Source of the DNA: Candidatus Brachybacter algidus
GTDB taxonomy: Bacteria > Bacteroidota > Bacteroidia > Chitinophagales > Saprospiraceae
Length of the DNA stretch: 64,000 bases
Direction: 5' to 3'
Assembly (NCBI GenBank): GCA_016711705.1
Contig: JADJSK010000005.1
Location: forward strand, 124,001-188,000
In this document: positions 17,560-26,427 of the stretch, piece by piece
Position numbering within the stretch: position 1 is the first letter of the stretch
Layout of the letters: each line of letters begins with the position of its first letter
The notes under the pieces: generated by a model
Told to the model about the DNA's origin: nothing
The model's input: the letters and a program-made list of their open reading frames with translations, nothing else
Databases searched by the model: none
Translations under genes and position numbers: made by a program

Positions 17560-19296
17560 TTATCGTTTTTGGAGGTTCATCATATCCTGCACCGTGGCTT
17601 TACGCAACCCTCTCAATATACTGTTGATCCGGTACCCCCGCTCATATATATAATCACCACCTAAATAGTACGGATATCCAATTGGATCGGTCGGAAGTTG
17701 ATTGGCACTGCTAACGAAACCTCTCTTTGGGTTTTTCATTGTCAACATTTGTTCGGCGGGAATCATACCTTGCCACTCATAAGTGCTGTCCTTGCCATCC
17801 ATTAAAAACTCGCCTTGATATTTCCATTTAGCAGGAAATGTTCCTTGTTGGGTGATGGCAATATCTCCCGATTTTGAAGCAAATATCAAGTTTTGTCCAG
17901 GGCAAGAAAAAGAAGCAATCGCATCCCTGTAATCATCATAATTTTTAGCTTTCATCAGGCGAAGAAAAGGAAGCAGATCATTGGATGCATCATGCGCCTT
18001 CCAACGAACTGCATAGTAAGTCGATTGATTAGCTCTGGGTTTTCCACCACGAAGACCTCTCCAATTATCATCATAGATGACTGGTCCAAAATGGGTGTAA
18101 ACTACTGTATCTATCTGGGTATTAGCACCTTTAATGATAAACTTTTCAACTCTTTTAGTAGTTGGGACATACTTGCCATTGTATAGATATTGATCATGAG
18201 ATCTATCCTTATAAGTTATTTTGTAATAGTCAAGGACATCGCGCATAGCATTTGTAGAACCAAATGCAATATCCTGGTTAAAACCAATCACTATACCGGG
18301 TGAACCGGGCAATGAAACTCCATAACATGAATTGGTCGGGGTAGTCAACTGAATCTCATACCAAATGGAAGGAAGACCTAGCTTGAGATGCGGATCATTG
18401 CACAAGATTGGTTTTCCGGTAGCTGTTTTAGTCCCATCCAGTGCCCAGTTATTACTTCCATTATCCTTATCAGGCTTGTCAGTCACAATTGGATCAGGCA
18501 TATCAGGATGAAAATATGCTGAGGTTGTATCCATTTTGCTAATAGGAAATCCTTTGGAAAATGGTGGCCTTAGATCTTTGGGTATAATAGGATCTAATGA
18601 ATCTTCTCTATTCGGATACATGAGGTCAAACACTTCTTTTCCCATGGTGGCGAGGACAGCTGTCTTTTCAAAATCATCGTCATAAGCAGCAAGATCCTTG
18701 GCCATATATTTGGTCAATAAAGATGTTTTTAGATTAGACCATGCCTCAGGTTTGTAATCCAGCAACTTATATTCTATAGGGTAATCCTTTTCTGAAAGTG
18801 AATTTATATAGGCATTAACACCAGCAGTATATGCATCCATAGCATTAATAGAAGTTGTATCCTTCTCCATCTCTCTTAGACCAATCTCTGCACTGTAGGT
18901 GATGCCCAATCGCCTATTTGCTTTATCCAACGGCATTGCCTTGGCTCCGACTATTTCACTGATGCGACCTGCTGCAAAATGTGTTTGGAACTCCATCTGC
19001 CAGAGTCGATCCTTAGCATGAAGATAGCCTTGAACATAAAAAGCATCATTGTCGCTTTCTGCAAAAACGTGTGGAACCATTCTTTCGTCAAAATATACTT
19101 GTACTTTTTTACTAAGCCCGAATAGGTCTATCGTCATTTTATCCGGCATAGAAAACAATTCCGGATCTTCCAGATAACCGTGAGTAGGACTGAGTAATTT
19201 GCCCAGAGGTGGAGTCGCGCCCCATTTTTTATTCAATAAAAAAATTAGTGAAATCAAAATTAGCGAAGTAGCAATGGAGCCCAGATATCTCATCAA
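17560..19296 (-). CDS. penicillin acylase family, N-terminal fragment with nucleophile Ser
   Basis: Ntn hydrolase of the penicillin G acylase/AHL acylase type. Signal anchor (residues 5-25), then the alpha chain. The autocleavage site and nucleophile are in DNGSNNWAL (Ser about residue 281), followed by NDPHLKLGLPSIWYE and the beta chain. The frame stops at 17560 after MMNLQKR, exactly where homologues continue, because of one extra A (coding strand) in a five-base run. Family members hydrolyse N-acyl amides, including acyl homoserine lactones, in the periplasm. The gene is either a recent pseudogene or carries two sequencing errors. Confidence 0.85.
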   Translation of the reverse strand: MMRYLGSIATSLILISLIFLLNKKWGATPPLGKLLSPTHGYLEDPELFSMPDKMTIDLFGLSKKVQVYFDERMVPHVFAESDNDAFYVQGYLHAKDRLWQMEFQTHFAAGRISEIVGAKAMPLDKANRRLGITYSAEIGLREMEKDTTSINAMDAYTAGVNAYINSLSEKDYPIEYKLLDYKPEAWSNLKTSLLTKYMAKDLAAYDDDFEKTAVLATMGKEVFDLMYPNREDSLDPIIPKDLRPPFSKGFPISKMDTTSAYFHPDMPDPIVTDKPDKDNGSNNWALDGTKTATGKPILCNDPHLKLGLPSIWYEIQLTTPTNSCYGVSLPGSPGIVIGFNQDIAFGSTNAMRDVLDYYKITYKDRSHDQYLYNGKYVPTTKRVEKFIIKGANTQIDTVVYTHFGPVIYDDNWRGLRGGKPRANQSTYYAVRWKAHDASNDLLPFLRLMKAKNYDDYRDAIASFSCPGQNLIFASKSGDIAITQQGTFPAKWKYQGEFLMDGKDSTYEWQGMIPAEQMLTMKNPKRGFVSSANQLPTDPIGYPYYLGGDYIYERGYRINSILRGLRKATVQDMMNLQKR

Positions 19297-19317
19297 AATT
19301 TATTAAAATTCATTTTT

Positions 19318-19325
19318 CAAATGTA
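19318..19325 (-). promoter_or_regulatory. -7 element for the penicillin acylase gene
   Basis: TACATTTG (minus strand) matches TAnnTTTG and lies 21 bp upstream of the ATG at 19296. The -33 region falls in the 39-bp repeat block just upstream. Confidence 0.4.
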
Positions 19326-19349
19326 AGCAAGTTTTTAGAATAGTAAGAT

Positions 19350-19497
19350 AGTATTAGAGTGGATCAGTATTAGAGTTAACCAGTTTGATAGTATTAGAGT
19401 TGAAAGTATTAGAGTTGAACAGTTTGATAGTATTAGAGTTGAAAGTATTAGAGTTAACCAGTTTGATAGTATTAGAGTAGATTAGTATTGGAGTTGA
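19350..19497. repeat. composite repeat built on AGTATTAGAGTT
   Basis: Eight copies of AGTATTAGAGT-type words alternate with AGTTTGAT spacers and form a higher-order period of about 39 bp. It lies 25-170 bp upstream of the penicillin acylase -7 element. Confidence 0.8.
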
Positions 19498-19927
19498 GAA
19501 GTCAAGTTTCAATTTGGCTATAATATTGATTATCAATGATATAAAATTTATATATTTTGAATATAACTATATATCTTACTAATTATCATATATTTAAACT
19601 GAATCGTAGTTTTATCTATTTTTTTAATTCTATGTATTTGCGATACACTACCAATGAATTTCTCCCGTCGCCTCTGTACTTTTTTGGGCCAGCTTATGAT
19701 TTCTAATTTTTACTTTCTAATTTTAATTACGGACAAGGGAAAGCCACAGCCTTGTTATCTTGCTACCACTTTGTTATATAGTGTTAATCATATACAGTAA
19801 TAAAATATGATACTTATATTGGCATACTTTGCCAAGTATTGCGGACAAGGGCAAGCCTTTTCCCTACCATCATGATATTTAAGATAAAACTATAACACTA
19901 TCTACTATAATATTCTTCATCTATTCC

Positions 19928-19993
19928 GTATTTTCAAAGATGGACTGTGTGGACAGGTCTCGACCTATCCCTACAGCCCATCTTTGAAAATAC
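19928..19993. repeat. 66-bp palindromic element, copy 2
   Basis: Perfect 16-bp arms (GTATTTTCAAAGATGG and complement) enclose GGACAGGTCTCGACCTATCC. Centre and arms are clearly related to the copy at 14970-15033. Confidence 0.8.
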
Positions 19994-20062
19994 TTCTATA
20001 CTTCCATACTTCCATACTCTAATACTGATTAACTGGTTAACTATTATACTATCATACTTTTA
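19991..20062. repeat. octamer repeat running into the K+ channel stop codon
   Basis: Nine copies of a degenerate 8-mer (TACTTCCA, TACTCTAA, AACTGGTT, TACTATCA and so on). It contains the channel stop codon at 20052-20054 and its last three sense codons. Confidence 0.75.
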
Positions 20063-21032
20063 CCCTTTCAAAATCACTCAATTTATCCAGCATCAAAATC
20101 GTCCGCTTTCCATCATCTGATCTTTTGTACATCATATCAAACTTTGCTCCGTAGACGATTTGATCAAATGTATATGAGATTCTGGTCACTACTTGATTAG
20201 AATAAAGGTGATCAAACGCCTTAAAATTGAGAATCACTTCCCCATGAAGATTTTCAAAATCTTCTTTTGTTAAACTGAAAAGAGGACTAGTTTCATCGAT
20301 GTGATGAACTATTGTCCAATTAGTTGACAACATACTCACTTTGGACATTTCAACCTTGAGTGTATAAAATTTTAATGCCATACTACCATTTTCTTCTTGT
20401 TGAGGCATCATTAAAGTAAATGCCACTTCCGGATCTATGAAGAAATTGCCTTTATTAGGACAAATTCTTACCATCAAACCCCTTCCATCCTTATAAGGTG
20501 CAACCAATGCTTTTTTGGCAAATGCCAGATTGGCTATTGGCATAGAAAACTTTGTAAATAATAATCCGGTGAATAAAGCAATACTCATAAAACCAACGAT
20601 GGCTTCAATAGATGATATCCAACCTGCTGTGATGGTCATCGGATTGAGCCTACCATAACCCAGACCACTAAATGTCTGAATACTGAAAAAGATAGCGTCC
20701 TCGAATCTTTCTGCTGAAGTAACTCCTACAGCTCCGGCGATCTGATGGGTTCCAACCAAATAATAGATATAGGCAAAAAAGATATTCAAACTGAAAATAG
20801 TCAATAAAAGTACCCCAATAAATCTCATTCCAGATATCTCCAAAAGGCTGTGGTAATACCCATCGAAAGTGTGCCTGCGTCCTTCGACAGTGATATTTGG
20901 CTTCCCATTGGGCAATATCATTCTATCGCCCATAGCCGAACCATTATTACCAAAACCGGTGTCCGTTTCTGTTCTTCCGTTTATCCGTTTGGAATTGGCC
21001 ATTCTGCTGAACATTCCCTTATGACTTTTCAT
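20052..21032 (-). CDS. inward-rectifier (KirBac-type) potassium channel
   Basis: 326-aa channel: two membrane helices (about residues 68-92 and 132-158) flank a pore loop, followed by the immunoglobulin-like cytoplasmic domain of Kir channels (about 170-326, KKALVAPYKDGRGLMVRI ... TNWTIVHHIDETSPLF). The selectivity filter reads SGLGYGRLNP, so the Thr-Val of the usual TVGYG is replaced by Gly-Leu. Kir channels conduct K+ and are gated through the cytoplasmic domain. It is transcribed alone. Confidence 0.92.
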   Translation of the reverse strand: MKSHKGMFSRMANSKRINGRTETDTGFGNNGSAMGDRMILPNGKPNITVEGRRHTFDGYYHSLLEISGMRFIGVLLLTIFSLNIFFAYIYYLVGTHQIAGAVGVTSAERFEDAIFFSIQTFSGLGYGRLNPMTITAGWISSIEAIVGFMSIALFTGLLFTKFSMPIANLAFAKKALVAPYKDGRGLMVRICPNKGNFFIDPEVAFTLMMPQQEENGSMALKFYTLKVEMSKVSMLSTNWTIVHHIDETSPLFSLTKEDFENLHGEVILNFKAFDHLYSNQVVTRISYTFDQIVYGAKFDMMYKRSDDGKRTILMLDKLSDFERVKV

Positions 21033-21162
21033 TTGTTATTTTGATTATAAAATAAAGATAGAGTTTGAGAATCAGATTATGAATAAATTTAAACGACTGA
21101 ATCGAAAACCATCCTGAATACCACAAAATTTATTATAAGTTTACATCGTTATCTTGCTAACC

Positions 21163-21690
21163 ATGAAAACAATGAACAGATTTATTTTGACATTATGCTT
21201 TTGCACTTCAATTTATGCCTTTTCTTTCTCACAGGTCGTATCTAATATTCCGGTAGATTCAGCTCAGATCAAAGAATATGAGCGTCGGACCAAGCTTACC
21301 AGGATAGATGGAAAATATATTCCGAAGGATCTGAATGATGCCTTGATGGAATTGGACAAGATCATGGAGGAAGGGGCAAAGAAAAAATTTCAAGCCTATA
21401 CAGAAGAAGATGCCCGCACTAAGACTCATTTTTCTTTTGGAAAATATATAAATGCCAGATGGTCTATTCAGGAAGGAAGTCGGCTCACCGCATGGTTTCA
21501 AAAATGCAAGATCTACAACTTTGACGACATGATTGACTGCGTGATCACAGCTTACCACAGAAAATTAAACGACAAACCTATTCAATTTGAAGAGCTGGCC
21601 AACTATTATTATAAAAAGCAAATGGCAGTTACCGAAAAATTGAAAAAAGAGAAGGAATTAAGGGATTCTAAGAAAAGAAAGAAGAAGTAG
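21163..21690 (+). CDS. secreted DUF6794-like protein
   Basis: 175-aa protein with a signal peptide (FILTLCFCTSIYAFSFSQ). The mature part has the segments YIPKDLNDALMELDKI, HFSFGKYINARWSI and GSRLTAWFQKCKI, which I recall as the DUF6794 family pattern; function is unknown. The C-terminus is highly basic (KELRDSKKRKKK). I choose the ATG at 21163 over an upstream TTG at 21154. It is 50 bp upstream of the DUF4956-HlyD-TolC set and may be its first gene. Confidence 0.7.
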   Translation: MKTMNRFILTLCFCTSIYAFSFSQVVSNIPVDSAQIKEYERRTKLTRIDGKYIPKDLNDALMELDKIMEEGAKKKFQAYTEEDARTKTHFSFGKYINARWSIQEGSRLTAWFQKCKIYNFDDMIDCVITAYHRKLNDKPIQFEELANYYYKKQMAVTEKLKKEKELRDSKKRKKK

Positions 21691-21740
21691 TCAATATTTT
21701 TTAAAAAAGCATAAAAAGGTTATACATTACAACCGATTTT

Positions 21741-22439
21741 ATGCAAGAATTCCTTTCGTTATACTCTAATATTGAAAATCCTACCTTTGAAATGGTAGTG
21801 TTTACATATTTGTTAGCATTCCTTCTATCTGTTTTGATAGCAGCTACCTATGCCAACACCACACCCAACAATATTAAAACGACTAATTTTATCCAGGCAC
21901 TTATTCTTAGCGCCCTGATCTCTGCTACTGTAGTTCAATCCACAAATAATAGTATATCTGCGGGTGTTGGCTTATTAGGTGCATTGACGATCATACAATT
22001 CAGGAGTACATTCAGGGATCCAAGAGATGTGATATTCATCTTCGCCTCAGTAAGCGCAGGTATTTCATGTGGTTCATTTGTTTTCATACCAGCAGTTATT
22101 GGTTCTGTAGGGTTTTGCCTGGTCGCATTTATGTTGCGTTTTACTCCTTTCACTTTGGGTAATCATGTCATCTGGGAATTAAAAATAAGGACCAATGACG
22201 AACCCTTAAAAATTAAAATCGCAGAACAAATAATAGAGGAATACGCAAAAAAATGGTCAACGGACGGTTTGAAAAATGACAACAATAAGTTGGATGCTAC
22301 GCCATTTTTGGAGATCGATTATATTGTTGTTCTTAAAGATGATGCCAAATATAAAATGCTTCTTGAAAGTTTCGAAAAAAAAGGAATTTCAGTAAGAAGA
22401 TTTTACAAACAAAATTCAGACTTTACAACTAATAATTAA
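21741..22439 (+). CDS. DUF4956 membrane protein
   Basis: 232-aa protein with four likely membrane segments in residues 15-140 and a cytoplasmic C-terminal domain (about 140-232). The signature GLLGALTIIQFRSTFRDPRDVIFIFASVSAGISCG is split over residues 78-112 and identifies DUF4956, a family related in topology to MgtC. Biochemical role unknown. It is the only polytopic inner-membrane protein of the three-gene set with the HlyD-like and TolC-like genes, 32 bp upstream of the former. Confidence 0.85.
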   Translation: MQEFLSLYSNIENPTFEMVVFTYLLAFLLSVLIAATYANTTPNNIKTTNFIQALILSALISATVVQSTNNSISAGVGLLGALTIIQFRSTFRDPRDVIFIFASVSAGISCGSFVFIPAVIGSVGFCLVAFMLRFTPFTLGNHVIWELKIRTNDEPLKIKIAEQIIEEYAKKWSTDGLKNDNNKLDATPFLEIDYIVVLKDDAKYKMLLESFEKKGISVRRFYKQNSDFTTNN

Positions 22440-22471
22440 TAAGAGCAAAACACCCCATCTATTGTTATAAT

Positions 22472-23458
22472 ATGAAAGTAAATATCTTATACATTTTCTG
22501 GGTTATCGCACTTGTTGCTTTCATATTAATCTTCCGAAATTTACAAACTCAAAGTGCAGGACAGTTATTTGGAATAGCTGATACAGAAGGGCTTATGCTG
22601 AAATTGGACTATAGAGCTCGAGTCAAAAAATGCTATGTTATAGTTGGCCAACAAGTCAAAACTGGCGATACGCTTATGATCTTCGAAGATGCTACAATAG
22701 AAAAAAGAAAACTAACAGAGAATACTGCCTCAAATCAGATTAAGGTGGAACAAGTAGCCAAAAATAATTCACTCAATAGAGAAATCAGGCTTTTCGAACA
22801 AACGCAGCAGGCCCAAATCACAGAATTAGAAGGCGAAATAAAAATCCTTCAAAACGAGATTGAAGTTCAAAATACTTTAAAAAAAGCAATCTCTGATAAA
22901 GAAACATCAAACAATAGTCTCAAGCATCAGGAGATTAAGGGCTTACAGGATGATATCGAACAAATTAAGTTACAAACCAAAGCACAACTAAATCTTTTCA
23001 GAACAGAAAAGATTAATAACATAAATATCTCAGGTTCCAGAACACAGGAGATGCTCAATGCGCTGCGTTTCATCGATGATGAAAGTAACAAATTAGTCCT
23101 ACTTGCCCCTTATGATGGTTTTATAGAGGGTGTATATGCATCAGAGAACGAGGTGATGACAGATTTCAAGGACTTAATAAAAATCAATCCCAAGGAGCCA
23201 AACAAGATTACCGGATTTATCCATGAATCAATAAATATAGCATATAATCTGGGCGATACACTGCAGTTAATTTCTACTACCAGACCTAATGTGACCGCTC
23301 GTGCTCAATTGGTTGGTGTTAGTCATAAGCTTGTAGAATTGCCTTTTCGTTTGCGAAAATATGCAGAAATAAAAGCCTGGGGAAGAGAGATCTACATAAA
23401 TCTACCTCCAGAAAATGGCTTTCTAATTGGGGAAAAGGTGATGATACAAATGCATTAA
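22472..23458 (+). CDS. HlyD-like periplasmic adaptor protein
   Basis: 328-aa membrane fusion protein: one N-terminal membrane anchor (about residues 5-22), a biotinyl-lipoyl-like half (GLMLKLDYRARVKKCYVIVGQ and VKTGDTLMIFED), a long coiled coil (about 80-200), the second lipoyl half (LLAPYDGFIEGVYASENEV) and beta-barrel parts. Such adaptors connect an inner-membrane pump with an outer-membrane channel. No ABC or RND pump is present here; the neighbour is DUF4956. The next gene starts 7 bp downstream. Confidence 0.85.
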   Translation: MKVNILYIFWVIALVAFILIFRNLQTQSAGQLFGIADTEGLMLKLDYRARVKKCYVIVGQQVKTGDTLMIFEDATIEKRKLTENTASNQIKVEQVAKNNSLNREIRLFEQTQQAQITELEGEIKILQNEIEVQNTLKKAISDKETSNNSLKHQEIKGLQDDIEQIKLQTKAQLNLFRTEKINNINISGSRTQEMLNALRFIDDESNKLVLLAPYDGFIEGVYASENEVMTDFKDLIKINPKEPNKITGFIHESINIAYNLGDTLQLISTTRPNVTARAQLVGVSHKLVELPFRLRKYAEIKAWGREIYINLPPENGFLIGEKVMIQMH

Positions 23459-23465
23459 AACGACA

Positions 23466-24743
23466 ATGAAATATTTTATTTTTATAATAATTATTTTCTA
23501 TTTATCTACTTCAGTGCCGGCACAGGGCATTCATATTGAAAGTATTATTCATACTGCTGATGCGGATAGCAAATTATTAGTAAATCAACGCACCACCGAA
23601 TTCATAAATCAGCAAAATTTTAGCCTTCCATTGATACGGGAGGCAGAAATAAGACTCGGAATAAATGGCAATGCTACTCCAAATCAACTCGATGGATATC
23701 TTAGGAATGAAGATTACTATGCTATTAAAATTTCACCCAATAGTCTTAGAGAGCGAAAATACCAACGCGCATTAAAACCTGCACAGGCCGATCTTTATAA
23801 AAGCAATGATCACATGTTCATGCAAGAAGCCATCTTCGAAAGATATCAAAGCATTGTTAAGCTTTATTATGCAGAGATATTTATAAAGGAAAAGTCAAAA
23901 CTTCAACCATTTTTGGTTAAGAAATCAGCATTATTAAATGAAATGCTTGATCAGGGATTAGATATAAAATTCAAAGATGTCGTAGATGTTGAATATGATA
24001 AAAACGATCTGTTAAGCAGCTTATTTGAATACTCCAATATTGTCAATGAAGAACATGAGAGAATAAAAAGATTTTTAAATGTAAGCGATTCTATATTTGT
24101 AGATTTTGATCATTTTATTAGTTCAGATGAAATACGCACCATAGTTTTGACAGTGGATACAAGCAACGTAGTTTTAGCTCCTGAAGTTATTTATACAAAA
24201 TACAAAGCTCAATTATCTATGGCTGAGCTAAACTATCAAAAAAGTAGAAACAAACAAATATTCAGTTATTTTCAGGCAGGATATAGCCCGGTAGTCGTTT
24301 CAGAAGAGGCAAAAACAAAATTTAATCCCAGTAATGACCTTACATTCAGATTCGGCGTAAACGTCCCCATTGGAGCTAATAATAATCTAAGAAGAAGTGA
24401 AGCTGCAATAAAATTGTATGAGGATAAAAATGATGCAATCCTCACGAGAGAAAAGTATAAAGCTGATATCATGCTTCAACGCACGAAGATCTTACAACTA
24501 ATAGATGCAAAGGACCAATGGCAGAAAATGTTTGACAATAATCTTATACTCAAATTGCTAAAAAACGAATCACTCAAAGATCAAATTACACCTTTGGAAA
24601 TAATGGATATGGAAATATCTGTAATCAAACTTAAATTGCAAGGACTCAAACTAGATGACAAAATAGCTAATGAATACATAGAATTGATGTCTATAATAGG
24701 TGCGCTGAATGATACGGCGATGAATTATTTGACTAGAGATTAA
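23466..24743 (+). CDS. TolC-like outer-membrane efflux protein
   Basis: 425-aa protein with a signal peptide (YFIFIIIIFYLSTSVPAQG) and long amphipathic helices in two repeats, typical of the TolC/OEP fold (about residues 70-200 and 240-410, with FNPSNDLTFRFGVNVPIGANNN between them as a beta strand segment). It is probably the outer-membrane exit of the three-gene system. It is divergent, so the assignment rests on helix pattern and context. Confidence 0.75.
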   Translation: MKYFIFIIIIFYLSTSVPAQGIHIESIIHTADADSKLLVNQRTTEFINQQNFSLPLIREAEIRLGINGNATPNQLDGYLRNEDYYAIKISPNSLRERKYQRALKPAQADLYKSNDHMFMQEAIFERYQSIVKLYYAEIFIKEKSKLQPFLVKKSALLNEMLDQGLDIKFKDVVDVEYDKNDLLSSLFEYSNIVNEEHERIKRFLNVSDSIFVDFDHFISSDEIRTIVLTVDTSNVVLAPEVIYTKYKAQLSMAELNYQKSRNKQIFSYFQAGYSPVVVSEEAKTKFNPSNDLTFRFGVNVPIGANNNLRRSEAAIKLYEDKNDAILTREKYKADIMLQRTKILQLIDAKDQWQKMFDNNLILKLLKNESLKDQITPLEIMDMEISVIKLKLQGLKLDDKIANEYIELMSIIGALNDTAMNYLTRD

Positions 24744-24884
24744 ATAGTAGATAACGGTAATCGGTAATAAATTACTGCAATAAAGTGGTACAATAATTCT
24801 TTCTTCTGAATGCAGTTCATTATGCCCAGAAATTTTAAAATTCAAGCGATGATGAGATTTCGTCTTTCAATTCCCAATTTTCAA

Positions 24885-25802
24885 TTAATTCTTCTCCCTT
24901 ACCACATACAACGGCCTATTTAACAAGTTCTGATTCATACGACTCAGATATTCACCGATAATGCCTATGGCGATCATTTGGACACCGCCAATGAATAAAA
25001 TGCTAATTAATAGGGAACCCCAACCGGGAACGAAGCTTTTGATGACATAAATACTATAAAGCACAAATAGTGTGGCAATGAAGGCAAATACACTTACGAT
25101 GACACCAAAATAAGTCACCAACTTTAATGGTGCATTAGAAAAAGAAGTAATTCCGTCAAGTGCTAGACGCAACATTTTTCGAAAATTATAACCGGTTTCA
25201 CCTGCATGTCTTGCATCTCTGTCATATTCAACATATGTTTGTTCGAAGCCGGCCCAGGCGATCTGCCCACGTAGAAACTTATTTTTCTCAGGCATCTGAC
25301 GGATCACATCCAATACTTTTTTATCAAACAATCTGAAATCACCACTATCCAAAGGGATCTCTATCGTCGTCAATCGGGAAAGTATTCTGTAAAACATTTT
25401 GGCCGTCCAGGTCTTGAAAACTGATTCTCCCTGGCGGGTTTTTCTCTTGGCATATACCACTTCATATCCTTTCTTCAACTTATCTAGCATGACACGAATT
25501 AGTTCAGGTGGATCTTGCAGGTCAGCATCTATGATGCAAATAATATCACCTTTGGCATAATCCAGGCCTGCACTGACTGCGATCTGATGCCCAAAATTTC
25601 TACTGAGATCAATAAACCGTATGCTATCGTAGTTTTTAGAAAAGGATTTTATCAATGCCAGAGACTCATCTTTGCTGCCATCATTAATAAAGATAATTTC
25701 GAATGGAATTAATAGAGACTCTAAAACCTTATGACTCCTTTCAAAAAAGAGACTTAAATTCTTTTCCTCATTATAGACTGGGACGATGAGGGATAACAAC
25801 AT
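24885..25802 (-). CDS. family 2 glycosyltransferase with two C-terminal membrane helices
   Basis: 305-aa GtrB/DPM1-like glycosyltransferase. GT-A motifs: VPVYNEEKNL, FINDGSKDES, DLSRNFGHQIAVSAG and DADLQDPPE (DxD). QMPEKNKFLRGQ is the typical family segment. Two membrane helices lie at about 235-257 and 265-290. Enzymes of this type move a sugar from a nucleotide donor to polyprenyl phosphate at the inner membrane. The ATG overlaps the smpB stop (TAATG), so both are co-transcribed. Confidence 0.92.
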   Translation of the reverse strand: MLLSLIVPVYNEEKNLSLFFERSHKVLESLLIPFEIIFINDGSKDESLALIKSFSKNYDSIRFIDLSRNFGHQIAVSAGLDYAKGDIICIIDADLQDPPELIRVMLDKLKKGYEVVYAKRKTRQGESVFKTWTAKMFYRILSRLTTIEIPLDSGDFRLFDKKVLDVIRQMPEKNKFLRGQIAWAGFEQTYVEYDRDARHAGETGYNFRKMLRLALDGITSFSNAPLKLVTYFGVIVSVFAFIATLFVLYSIYVIKSFVPGWGSLLISILFIGGVQMIAIGIIGEYLSRMNQNLLNRPLYVVREKN

Positions 25803-26263
25803 TATTTTATGGTTTTAATACGATCCATTTCTCTCCTGTTGTCCTTCTCCTTAATCGTGGCGCGCTTATCATACAATTTTTTACCCTGTGCCAAAGCGAT
25901 TTCCAACTTAGCGAAACCTCTCTCACTGATGAATAATCGCACAGGGATAAGTGTAAATCCTTTTTCAGTTAATTTACGATCGATCTTCTTGATCTCTATC
26001 TTATTCAATAAAAGTTTACGTTCACGACGTGCATCATGATTGTAATAGGATCCTTGAGAATATTCAGAAATGAATAAATTCTTCACAAATATCTCTCCTC
26101 CTCTCATATAACAAAATGCATCGGAAAGGTTGGCAGCACCCTCACGGATGGCTTTGATCTCTGTGCCGCGCAGTATCATTCCCGCTTCATAGCGTTGCAA
26201 CAGGTAAAACTCGAAGGAAGCTTTCCTGTTTTTAATCTCAATAGTTTTTATTTTCTCTGCCAT
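25802..26263 (-). CDS. smpB: SsrA-binding protein
   Basis: 153-aa tmRNA partner for ribosome rescue. Conserved segments: NRKASFEFYLLQRYEAGMILRG, EIKAIREGAANLSDAF, the KLYDKRATIKEKD tail that enters the empty decoding channel, and LIPVRLFISERGFAKLEIALAQGKK. Length is normal. It is followed with a 1-nt overlap by a glycosyltransferase gene. No ssrA gene is visible in this window. Confidence 0.96.
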   Translation of the reverse strand: MAEKIKTIEIKNRKASFEFYLLQRYEAGMILRGTEIKAIREGAANLSDAFCYMRGGEIFVKNLFISEYSQGSYYNHDARRERKLLLNKIEIKKIDRKLTEKGFTLIPVRLFISERGFAKLEIALAQGKKLYDKRATIKEKDNRREMDRIKTIK

Positions 26264-26300
26264 TCAGGTGTAAAATAAGGAAATGCGAAGTTATGTTTAA

Positions 26301-26328
26301 AATTGTTAATTGTTAATTATAAATTATA
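26301..26328. repeat. heptamer repeat AATTGTT
   Basis: Four copies of AATTGTT/AATTATA, 38 bp upstream of smpB. Confidence 0.65.
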
Positions 26329-26389
26329 AATGATGTAACAAATCGAAGTTACAAACCATGAATTCGAATAAATTATAGCTGTTTATATC

Positions 26390-26427
26390 TCTGACTTCTG
26401 ATTTCTGACATCTGAGTTCTAATTTCT
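26390..26427. repeat. heptamer repeat abutting a stop codon
   Basis: Five degenerate copies of TCTGANT run directly into the stop codon of the PAP2-like gene (26427). Confidence 0.75.

Larger units (their letters stand above)
19297..20051. other. noncoding spacer between penicillin acylase and K+ channel genes
   Basis: No gene seen in 755 bp. It contains the composite repeat, two copies of the word CGGACAAGGG(A/C)AAGCC at about 19731 and 19842, a TTGGCA/TGCCAA inverted repeat near 19820, a palindromic element, and an octamer tract at its right end. Confidence 0.6.
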
